A stretch of DNA of 11,421 nucleotides from JBEIUO01 sp964549785 (GTDB lineage Bacteria; Planctomycetota; Phycisphaerae; Phycisphaerales; UBA1924), in NCBI GenBank assembly GCA_964549785.1, contig CAZJXA010000094.1, positions 1-11,421 of the forward strand, written 5' to 3'. The notes beneath the pieces were generated by a model. The model did not search any database, was not told the DNA's origin, and was given only the letters and a program-made list of their open reading frames with translations. Both the position numbers and the translations under genes were made by a program. Position 1 is the first letter of the stretch, and every line of letters begins with the position of its first letter. Positions 5,271 through 11,421 of this stretch are shown here, piece by piece.

Positions 5271-7370
5271 TTACGTCAATCCCAATTCCCGCCACCTGGA
5301 CGCCACCGTTGCGGCCACCCCGGCATCGACTTTCAGCATCGGCGGCCACGCCCGGACGCCTTCTCCGTTACGCTCATCACCCGGCACCTTGGGCGTTGCA
5401 TCGAACGCCAGACGGGGCCACGCGGCCGAGCCGATCACCCGCGCATCCCGCCCCGCATCGCTGTTGGAGCACCAGGAAAAGAGCGTTCGATCGATATCGA
5501 GAACGTCCACGGACTCATCCACGACGATGATAAATGGCGGCAGGGATTCGTCTTCAAGACCGGGCGGAAACGCTATCTCCGCAATCGCCGCAACAACCTC
5601 GGCCCCTCTGCCGGCTCCGGTCTTTCTGATGCTCACCAGCATCCAGCCCCGTCCGAGCGCTGCGGGAATGTGAACCGCAGTGACGCCCGGGAGGTTCCGC
5701 ACCGCGTCCGTGTAATGGTCAAAGCCCTCGTCGCTCCCGAGCCGCCGCGGGGTTCCTGCCACGGACACGCCCCCCACTTCCTCGCCGGCGATCTTGCGGG
5801 TGCAATCAAAGCCGATCTTGGTGCCGGCCCCCAGCCGCGGCGCGGCGTGATCGAGGATGTCGAGCGGCCCGTTGACCCGCTCCACATCCCGAACCGGGTG
5901 GCACCACGCCGACGCCCGGGCCAGAACCGCGAAGGTGTTGTGAACGTCGCAATCGTCGTCGACCACGAAGATCGTCTTTGTCCACGCCATCTGCCCGGTG
6001 CCCCAGATGCTGTGCATCAACCGCCGCCCCTGGAGCGGATACGCCTTTTTCACCTTCAGGCACGCGGCGTTATGAAACGCCCCGAACATCGGCAGGTCGT
6101 AGTCCTCGATGTCGTGAATGACCGTCTTGAGGAGCGGGAAGAACAGCCGCTCGGTTGCCTTGCCGAGGTGGTAATCCTCCTGCGGCGGCAACCCCACAAT
6201 CGTCGTCGGATAGACCGCTTCCCGACGCATCGTGATCGCGGTCACTTCCACAATCGGGTACCGATCCGGCATCGAATAAAACCCGGTGTGGTCGCCGAAG
6301 GGGCCCTCGAAGACGGCTCCCGGGCCCAGGGCCTCGCCGGTTCGCGGGTCAAACCCGATCGCGCCGGCGGCCTCACTCACGAACCCCTCGATCACCATCT
6401 CGGCATTCGCCGGGATCCACAGCGGCACCGTCACACCCCGCACCATCGGTATTCCGCGGCGATTGAGGAACCCCGCCAGCAACAACTCGCTGATCCCGGG
6501 CGGCAGGGGCGAAGTCGCCGCGTACGGCATCACCGATTCGCCCCCCAGCACGATCGCGACCGGCATCGGCTTCCCGGCTTTCTTCCAGCTCCGCCAGTGC
6601 CGGGCTCCGTCATGGTGCATGTGCCAGTGCATCGCGGCCCGGTTCTTCGCGAGCAACTGCACCCGGTACATCCCGATGTTGTGGCTCGCGGGCTTCTGGG
6701 CATCGATGTCGTCGGCGTGGATGGTGTGAATCCCCGCGAGCGTGATATATCGGCCGCGAAACCGGGCGTTCCAGTCGTCACCCCGCGCGATTCCGGCCAC
6801 CCCGTCGTTCACACCCGGCGGATACCCGACCGCCGCGAAATCACCATCGAGCGGCCAGCACCGGATGATCGGGAGGGTTGTCAGGTCGACGTTGTCGCCC
6901 GTCAACACCACCTCCTGACAGGCCCCCGGCCCTTTGCGACGCTTGGGCGGGATGCGCAGCAGCGGCAGAAACTCACGGGCCTTCGAGAACAGTTCACGCA
7001 ACGAGGCGGGCGGCTGGGGCTTCACCAAACTCCCGATCCGGGCGGCGATTGCATCGAAACCGCCGGGCGTGTGCCCCCCTTCGTGGCACCCTAGCGCCAT
7101 CTCCATGCGGCGATAACTGCCCCACGCGTTGATGAGCAACGGGATCGACGAACCTTGAACATTTTCAAAGAGCAGCGCCGGCCCGCCGAACCCGCAAAAC
7201 CGCGGGTCGTTTCGATGTGCGGACGGGCTGCCTGTGTGGGGGGCGGGCTGCCGGCTCACGCGATCGGTGATGGTTGCGATCTCGAGAACCGGTGAGACCG
7301 AGGCGGAGATCCGCCTGAGTTCCCCCGCCCGTTCCAGCGCCTGCACAAACTCCCGCGTGCTCTCATACAT
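5271..7370 (-). CDS. UbiD-family decarboxylase (possible menaquinone-pathway type)
   Basis: UbiD enzymes use prenylated FMN, made by UbiX, to decarboxylate aromatic or unsaturated acids, for example in ubiquinone or menaquinone synthesis. Visible family blocks are the N-terminus 'REFVQALERAGELRRI', 'PALLFENVQG' (64-73), the cofactor-binding stretch 'HNIGMYRVQL' (230-239) with 'MHWHMHHDGA', 'NAEMVIEGFV' (322-331) with the expected acidic pair, 'EGPFGDHTGFYS' (355-366), and 'FVVDDDCDVHN' (468-478). At 699 residues it is longer than the roughly 490 of E. coli UbiD. The extra C-terminal 150 residues hold a second copy of the 'VVD-x-x-x-DV ... DaT-x-K' pattern, as in the larger decarboxylases of the futalosine menaquinone route; the substrate remains an inference. 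It converges with lpxI (28 bp apart) and is divergent from the methyltransferase gene. The start fits the family N-terminus well. Confidence 0.9.
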   Translation of the reverse strand: MYESTREFVQALERAGELRRISASVSPVLEIATITDRVSRQPAPHTGSPSAHRNDPRFCGFGGPALLFENVQGSSIPLLINAWGSYRRMEMALGCHEGGHTPGGFDAIAARIGSLVKPQPPASLRELFSKAREFLPLLRIPPKRRKGPGACQEVVLTGDNVDLTTLPIIRCWPLDGDFAAVGYPPGVNDGVAGIARGDDWNARFRGRYITLAGIHTIHADDIDAQKPASHNIGMYRVQLLAKNRAAMHWHMHHDGARHWRSWKKAGKPMPVAIVLGGESVMPYAATSPLPPGISELLLAGFLNRRGIPMVRGVTVPLWIPANAEMVIEGFVSEAAGAIGFDPRTGEALGPGAVFEGPFGDHTGFYSMPDRYPIVEVTAITMRREAVYPTTIVGLPPQEDYHLGKATERLFFPLLKTVIHDIEDYDLPMFGAFHNAACLKVKKAYPLQGRRLMHSIWGTGQMAWTKTIFVVDDDCDVHNTFAVLARASAWCHPVRDVERVNGPLDILDHAAPRLGAGTKIGFDCTRKIAGEEVGGVSVAGTPRRLGSDEGFDHYTDAVRNLPGVTAVHIPAALGRGWMLVSIRKTGAGRGAEVVAAIAEIAFPPGLEDESLPPFIIVVDESVDVLDIDRTLFSWCSNSDAGRDARVIGSAAWPRLAFDATPKVPGDERNGEGVRAWPPMLKVDAGVAATVASRWRELGLT

Positions 7371-7381
7371 TCAGGTATCCG

Positions 7382-8053
7382 ATGACCGCCACACCCCAAT
7401 CCATCGATTCGAACTATCAGCGCGACTGGCCCGCGTACTTCGACGCCGTCCACGATAAGCCGCCGCGGGAGACGCTTCTCAAAGCCCTGGATTTCTTCGA
7501 TGCCGAGACCCCCGGGGATTCGCGATTGAACCGAACGGCCTGCGACTTGGCGTGCGGGGAAGGCCGAGACACCCGGGAACTCCTCCGCCGCGGCTGGCGC
7601 AGCATCGCCGTCGATTCCAGCCCGCTCGGCCTCTCATACACGATGAATAGCCTCGCGAACTCACGGCGTTCCGACGTGACCCCGCTCACGCTCCGGCTGG
7701 AGGACGTTCCCACCGTGCTTTCTCACGTCGCCGGGCTCGACCTCGTCAACGCGAGTTTCGCCCTTCCATTTTGCGACCCCGGCCATTTCGCTTCGGTGTG
7801 GCAATGGATCGTCAAGTCACTGCGCCCCGGCGGCCGCTTCGCCGGCCAACTCTTCGGCGACCGCGACGACTGGGCCTCTGTCCGCCCCGCCAGCCACCAC
7901 ACCCGGGCCGCCGTCGAGGCCCTGCTCGCACCGTTCACCATCGAACACTTTGAAGAAGCCGACAAGCCGGGCGGCGACGCCTTGGGCGGCATCAAACACC
8001 ATCACATCTTTCACATTGTGGCCCGCCGCAACGACGGCCCACCAAAAACCTGA
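7382..8053 (+). CDS. Class I SAM-dependent methyltransferase
   Basis: The 223-residue product has the Rossmann-type SAM-binding fold. Motif I is 'ACDLACGEGRDTRELLRRG' (53-71), with the acidic residue ending strand 2 in 'IAVDSS' (75-80). An acidic 'LDLVNASFALPF' strand occupies 119-130, and the motif III-like 'LRPGGRFAGQLFG' occupies 147-159. The C-terminal strand pair ends in 'HHHIFHIVARR'. The acceptor substrate cannot be told. TehB-like and other small-molecule methyltransferases share this layout. The N-terminal 'YQRDWPAYFDAVHDKPPRETL' looks conserved rather than random, which supports the ATG at 7382. The gene starts 11 bp from the oppositely oriented ubiD-type gene, so a quinone-related role is conceivable but only from proximity. 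Confidence 0.85.
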   Translation: MTATPQSIDSNYQRDWPAYFDAVHDKPPRETLLKALDFFDAETPGDSRLNRTACDLACGEGRDTRELLRRGWRSIAVDSSPLGLSYTMNSLANSRRSDVTPLTLRLEDVPTVLSHVAGLDLVNASFALPFCDPGHFASVWQWIVKSLRPGGRFAGQLFGDRDDWASVRPASHHTRAAVEALLAPFTIEHFEEADKPGGDALGGIKHHHIFHIVARRNDGPPKT

Positions 8054-8153
8054 ACGCGATTCTGAGCCCCCTTTGCGTTGTTGCCTTTCGTTTCTTGGTT
8101 TTTCTTTGTGTTCATGCCGTCCGCGGTCGCCCTTCCACCCCATCTGATCAACC

Positions 8154-9434
8154 TCACGGGACCTCGATCGGCCGTAACCGCTCCGCCAGCACCGCCTCCA
8201 CCTCCACCCGCACCGCGTCACGTTCCAGCCGCCTCGCATCCACCGGGATGCTGGCCAGAACGGTCTGCGAAGCGTCAAGCACGATCACCGCAGCGCCCGA
8301 GCCCGGCACCAATCTCGACACAAACCGCGGCCCCGCCGAACTCCATACCGGTTCCGCGACGGGTTCGCCTCCCTCCTCCGCCGCCTTGCTCCAGCGTTCC
8401 TGGGCGGTTGCAATCCCGGCTTGCGCAAACCCCTCCACCGGGAGCATCGCCACCGGCATCAAGATAAACGCCCCGGATTCGAGTTCCCCCCATTTGGCCC
8501 GCTGCCGCAGCACCCGCACCGCGTCCACACATGCGCGATGGGCCGACGCCGCATCCCCGATCGACGTCTCGCGCGTGGCATCGAACACCACCAGGATCGC
8601 GTACATCGGACCGATCCCCGCCGACGTCGCCGACGCGAACGTTTCGGAAAGACTCCACGGCTCAAAGCCTCGATTCATCAATCCCGGAGTCGGGAGCGTC
8701 GAGCCGATCGGGATGTCCGCCGCCGCGGGTCGAAGATCGTGGATCGAAGCCACCGGCTCCCGATCCGCCAAGGCCAACCGGGCCAACGGACCGGTGAGAA
8801 GCGTGGCGGTGATCCCCAGCCGCTGAACCTCCTCGGAATCGATGAGCGACACCTTCGATATCCCGTGGGCTCCGCCCTCGCGGGCCGTCAACACCGCCGA
8901 CCAACCGCCCTCCAACTTGGCCTCAAAGACCCCCGGGACCGAGGACCGGAATGAGTCGGTCGAGAGCGCGGGCATCCCCGCCATCAGATGGATCGACGCC
9001 ACCGCCGGCACACCGGCCTCGTCGCTTTCCGACGACGCGCTCAAGGCCGCAAGCGCCCACGCCAGTTGCGGCACCGGCAGCGGCGGCAGGACTGCGGCGA
9101 TCGATCCCATCGGATTTCCGGCGTCGATCGTCAGGCGATAGACCGTCCGCGGGTGGTGCCGGTGCACAGCGCTCAACACACCGCTCGCCACCTCAATCTG
9201 CAGGCGGCCCAGGTCTAACCGGATGACACCCGACTCGCCGCTCCGATCGACCGACCACTCGAAACCCGCCGCGGCGGATGTTCCGTCGGTTGCGACCACG
9301 TTGACGACGACGCGTTCCGCGATCGACCCGCTGTACGCGTCGCGCACCGGATCGATCACCGATGCGGGCTGTGCCCGGGCCAGGGTGGCGACGAGAACCG
9401 ATAGCGTGAAAGCCAACACGGCGCGGGTCTTCAA
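8154..9434 (-). CDS. Secreted two-part protein: LolA-like N-terminal part, thioredoxin-like C-terminal part (inferred)
   Basis: A Sec signal peptide is clear: Lys/Arg at 2-4, a hydrophobic core to about 17 and an ARA cleavage site before Q22. Residues 26-240 show alternating beta-strand patterns ('IRLDLGRLQIEVASGVLSAVHRHH', 'VYRLTIDAG') like LolA/DUF2092-type proteins. Residues 277-400 read like a redoxin fold: strand 'MYAILVVFDA', helix 'HRACVDAVRVLRQRA', strand 'GAFILMPVAML', and 'AAVIVLDASQTVLASIPVD'. No CxxC is present; a lone Cys (C302) remains. Both domain calls rest on pattern only. The start is TTG at 9432-9434, chosen because GAGGA lies 8 nt upstream and the signal peptide begins there. 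It follows folK by 30 bp on the same strand, probably in one transcript. Confidence 0.68.
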   Translation of the reverse strand: MKTRAVLAFTLSVLVATLARAQPASVIDPVRDAYSGSIAERVVVNVVATDGTSAAAGFEWSVDRSGESGVIRLDLGRLQIEVASGVLSAVHRHHPRTVYRLTIDAGNPMGSIAAVLPPLPVPQLAWALAALSASSESDEAGVPAVASIHLMAGMPALSTDSFRSSVPGVFEAKLEGGWSAVLTAREGGAHGISKVSLIDSEEVQRLGITATLLTGPLARLALADREPVASIHDLRPAAADIPIGSTLPTPGLMNRGFEPWSLSETFASATSAGIGPMYAILVVFDATRETSIGDAASAHRACVDAVRVLRQRAKWGELESGAFILMPVAMLPVEGFAQAGIATAQERWSKAAEEGGEPVAEPVWSSAGPRFVSRLVPGSGAAVIVLDASQTVLASIPVDARRLERDAVRVEVEAVLAERLRPIEVP

Positions 9435-9442
9435 AGACTGTT

Positions 9443-9447
9443 TCCTC
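9443..9447 (-). promoter_or_regulatory. Ribosome binding site deciding the TTG start at 9434
   Basis: On the minus strand GAGGA is followed by 8 nt and then TTG. With the signal peptide starting at once, this fixes a non-ATG start for the secreted protein. Confidence 0.65.
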
Positions 9448-9464
9448 GTATCCCCACCCGGTGG

Positions 9465-9938
9465 TCAGACGCCCGAGGCGGCCAGCAGTTGCTGCACCGT
9501 GGCGCGTCCGGGAACCATCAGGTCGGGCGCTATCGACGCCAACGGTTGGAGCACGAACCGGCGCTCGTGGGCCCGCGGGTGCGGGAGAGTAAGCGTTCGG
9601 GCAACCATCACACGGTCGCCGAAGGTGATAATGTCGAGATCGAGCGTTCGGGGCCCCCAGCGGGCTTCTTCGCTCCGTCTCCTGCCCGCGTCACGCTCGA
9701 TGTCGTGCAGAAGGGCCAGCAACGTGAGCGGGTCGAGCAGCGTGCGAACCAGCGCTGCCGCGTTCAAGAAGGGCGGCTGCGACACCGGGCCTACGGGCTC
9801 GGTTTCGATGAACGCCGAGACCGCCACCAGCGACGTCAACGGAAGATTTGCCACCGCCTCGACCGCGCGTTCCAACGTCGCCGCTCGGTCGCCCAGGTTC
9901 GACCCCAGCCCGAGCGCGACCAGTGTGGATTCGAGCAT
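9465..9938 (-). CDS. folK: 2-amino-4-hydroxy-6-hydroxymethyldihydropteridine diphosphokinase
   Basis: FolK (HPPK) transfers pyrophosphate from ATP to 6-hydroxymethyl-7,8-dihydropterin, giving the substrate for dihydropteroate synthase in cytoplasmic folate synthesis. Signatures in the 157-residue product are the N-terminal 'VALGLGSNLGDR', 'SAFIETEPVGPVSQPPFLNAA' in the middle (pterin-side loop and strand), and the hallmark 'RWGPRTLDLDII' (93-104), which contains the two magnesium-binding aspartates (D100, D102). 'LPHPRAHERRFVLQPL' (118-133) follows. The length is normal for a monofunctional HPPK. The ATG at 9938 is preferred; TTG 9950 and GTG 9944 in the same frame are possible, but none has a good RBS. 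The gene runs into the secreted-protein gene 30 bp downstream and diverges from the aminotransferase gene with about 100 bp between them. Confidence 0.95.
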   Translation of the reverse strand: MLESTLVALGLGSNLGDRAATLERAVEAVANLPLTSLVAVSAFIETEPVGPVSQPPFLNAAALVRTLLDPLTLLALLHDIERDAGRRRSEEARWGPRTLDLDIITFGDRVMVARTLTLPHPRAHERRFVLQPLASIAPDLMVPGRATVQQLLAASGV

Positions 9939-10037
9939 GGACACGGCCAAACGCTAGGACCAACTCTGGCCGTAACGGTCTTGAGGCCGGTCGGGCCTGG
10001 GTCAGTTCCGCCACACTCCCTCTCTACTCTTGTCGCC

Positions 10038-11315
10038 ATGCCCTCCCCCATCTCCACCCTGGCCCCGCGCGTCATCAACCTCAGCCCGTCGGTCACCATC
10101 GCCTTCATGAACCGCGCCAAAGCCATGAAAGCTGCGGGCCAGGACGTCCTTTCGTTTGCGGCCGGTGAACCCGATTTCGACACGCCGCAACCCATCAAGG
10201 ACGCCGCGATCAAGGCCCTATTGGCCGGGCAAACCAAATACATGCCGACCCTGGGCGACCCCGAAACCCGGCGCGTGCTGGCCGAAAAGTTCACCCGAGA
10301 AAACAACATTCCGGGCGTCACCGCCGACCATATCACGATCGGCTCGGGGGGCAAGCACTCGCTCTTTGTGCTCTGCCACGTTCTTTTCGACTTCCCCCAG
10401 GACGGCCCCCACGGACGGGAGCCCGCCGATGAATGCTTGATCCCGGTGCCCGCGTGGGTCAGTTACGCGCCGCTGGTGCAGCTGGCGGGCGGCAAAGTTG
10501 TGGAAGTTCCCACGACCGTCGAGAGCGGATTCAAGGCCACGGCGGCGCAGATCAAGGCCGCCATCACGCCCCGCACCAAGATGCTCATCCTCAACAGCCC
10601 CAGCAACCCCTGCGGCACGATGTACACGCCCGATGAACTCAAGGCCATCGGCAAGGTGGTCGAGGAAGCCGCGGCAACGATCGCCCCCCACCTCGTCGTC
10701 CTCTCGGATGAGTTATACGAGAAGATCATCTTTGGCGGCATCCCCCACTTCTCCATCGGCAGCATGCCCGAGATCGCCGACCGCACGATCACACTCAACG
10801 GGCTCAGCAAGGCCTACGGCATGACCGGCTGGCGGGTCGGATACACCGCCATGCCCGGCGCGTTCGGCAGAACGTTCACCAACGCCATGGCGACCCTGCA
10901 AGGCCAGATGTCGACCAACATCACCAGTTTCGTCTACCCCGCCATCCGCACCGCCATCCTCGAATGCGCCCCGCAGGTGGAGCAATTCCGGACGGCCTTC
11001 GCCGCCCGCGCGATCGTCATCAACAACCGCCTCAAAGCCCTCCCGGGTGTCAAGTGCGCCGCCGCGACGGGTGCGTTTTACGCCTTCCCCGACGTCTGCG
11101 CCCACTTCGGCAAGACCAGCAAAGGCGGAAAGAAAATCACGTCCGCCCTCGACTTCTGCAACGTCCTGCTCGAAGAGAATCTGGTCGCGTTCGTGCCCGG
11201 TGAAGATTTCGGCGGATGCGGCAAGAACCACGTTCGTATTTCCTTTGCGTGCAGCGAAGACCAGATCAACAAGGGCATGGACCGATTCGGGGAGTTCCTG
11301 GCCTCGTTGAGATAG
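10038..11315 (+). CDS. Class I/II PLP-dependent aminotransferase, aspartate aminotransferase-like
   Basis: Fold type I aminotransferase of 425 residues; the family moves amino groups between aspartate or related amino acids and 2-oxoglutarate in the cytoplasm. The N-terminus 'FAAGEPDFDTP' (40-50) has the substrate-side Gly. 'GSGGKHSL' (102-109) contacts the cofactor phosphate. 'NSPSNPCGTMY' (186-196), D224 and Y227 in 'LSDELYEKI' bind the pyridoxal ring. K258 in 'NGLSKAYGMTGWRVGY' is the Schiff-base lysine, and R400 in 'HVRISFACS' binds the substrate carboxylate. All key residues are present, so it should be active. It fits the class Ib aspartate (and prephenate) aminotransferases of Thermus type, slightly longer than their roughly 390 residues because of inserts near 120-133 and 355-368. 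The ATG at 10038 is chosen over an in-frame upstream extension that is only antisense to folK. No RBS is visible. Confidence 0.93.
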   Translation: MPSPISTLAPRVINLSPSVTIAFMNRAKAMKAAGQDVLSFAAGEPDFDTPQPIKDAAIKALLAGQTKYMPTLGDPETRRVLAEKFTRENNIPGVTADHITIGSGGKHSLFVLCHVLFDFPQDGPHGREPADECLIPVPAWVSYAPLVQLAGGKVVEVPTTVESGFKATAAQIKAAITPRTKMLILNSPSNPCGTMYTPDELKAIGKVVEEAAATIAPHLVVLSDELYEKIIFGGIPHFSIGSMPEIADRTITLNGLSKAYGMTGWRVGYTAMPGAFGRTFTNAMATLQGQMSTNITSFVYPAIRTAILECAPQVEQFRTAFAARAIVINNRLKALPGVKCAAATGAFYAFPDVCAHFGKTSKGGKKITSALDFCNVLLEENLVAFVPGEDFGGCGKNHVRISFACSEDQINKGMDRFGEFLASLR

Positions 11316-11346
11316 AACCCCGACCGAGGCATTCGCCGCGGAGGTT

Positions 11347-11421
11347 TCAAGCCGCGACCGGCCCGGTGCGCCCGCCGCGGGGTTGAAAGCGGACGGTGAC
11401 GGTGCCGAAGTCGGGATGGCC
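11347..11421 (-). CDS. Possible 3' end of a minus-strand gene (start outside window)
   Basis: Reading in from the right edge, one minus-strand frame stays open for 24 codons and ends at TGA (11347-11349). The peptide begins 'GHPDFGTVTVRFQPRGG' and has a strand-like pattern followed by a Gly/Arg tail. It would converge with the aminotransferase gene, 31 bp away. The stretch is too short to name a family, and chance is not excluded in DNA this GC-rich. Confidence 0.35.
   Translation of the reverse strand, partial: GHPDFGTVTVRFQPRGGRTGPVAA

Noticed and set aside
5670..7094. A 474-codon plus-strand ORF opposite the UbiD gene
   Set aside because: Its product is rich in Arg, His, Pro and Gly with no domain, while the opposite strand encodes all UbiD motifs. 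It is a GC-rich antisense shadow.
9489..10037. Upstream in-frame extension of the aminotransferase ORF
   Set aside because: It is antisense to folK, Arg-rich and lacks family residues. The aminotransferase core begins just after the ATG at 10038.

Overview
The window is GC-rich, densely coding DNA, most likely from a planctomycete of the Phycisphaerae type. This is inferred from three things: the long-style prepilin N-terminus (FTLIELLVVIAIISILAGLL), a kinase-type TPR tail containing a 'WxLLTVEPxxLRD' stretch, and LpxI used in place of LpxH. Few starts have a recognisable Shine-Dalgarno sequence. No rRNA, tRNA, CRISPR array, insertion sequence or phage gene is visible, and the content looks like ordinary chromosomal housekeeping plus small lineage-specific genes.

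Left part (1-2220). The window opens with the 3' end of a gene whose product ends in a GYF_2 domain, probably an SPFH/YdjI-type protein. A broken TPR gene follows on the minus strand (336-1074), with one frameshift near 550 and an in-frame stop at its upstream edge. Next comes a 126-residue, almost entirely hydrophilic, probably disordered protein (1367-1747) with a clear ribosome binding site and its own 19-bp-stem terminator. After that is a small BFD-like [2Fe-2S] protein (1930-2220).

Middle part (2383-5242, all plus strand). In order: a pseudopilin-like protein, a single-pass membrane protein of unknown function, a 57-residue four-cysteine zinc-ribbon-like protein, and LpxI (lipid A synthesis). 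A good sigma70-like promoter lies upstream of lpxI and rules out the longest reading of that ORF.

Right part (5271-11421). A 699-residue UbiD-family decarboxylase on the minus strand converges on lpxI. It is divergent from a SAM-dependent methyltransferase, with only 11 bp between the two start codons. A minus-strand pair follows: folK (folate synthesis), then a secreted protein that may combine a LolA-like and a thioredoxin-like fold. Diverging from folK is a class I aminotransferase (aspartate aminotransferase-like). The last bases hold the possible 3' end of another minus-strand gene.

Gaps: 1075-1366 is the longest non-coding stretch and shows no confident gene. The gaps 245-335, 1843-1929, 2221-2382, 3801-3984, 4159-4339 (apart from the promoter), 8054-8153 and 9939-10037 contain nothing else I can support. 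I see no large multi-gene novel system here. The points of interest are small: the disordered protein, the four-cysteine miniprotein, the duplicated motif in UbiD and the secreted two-domain protein.
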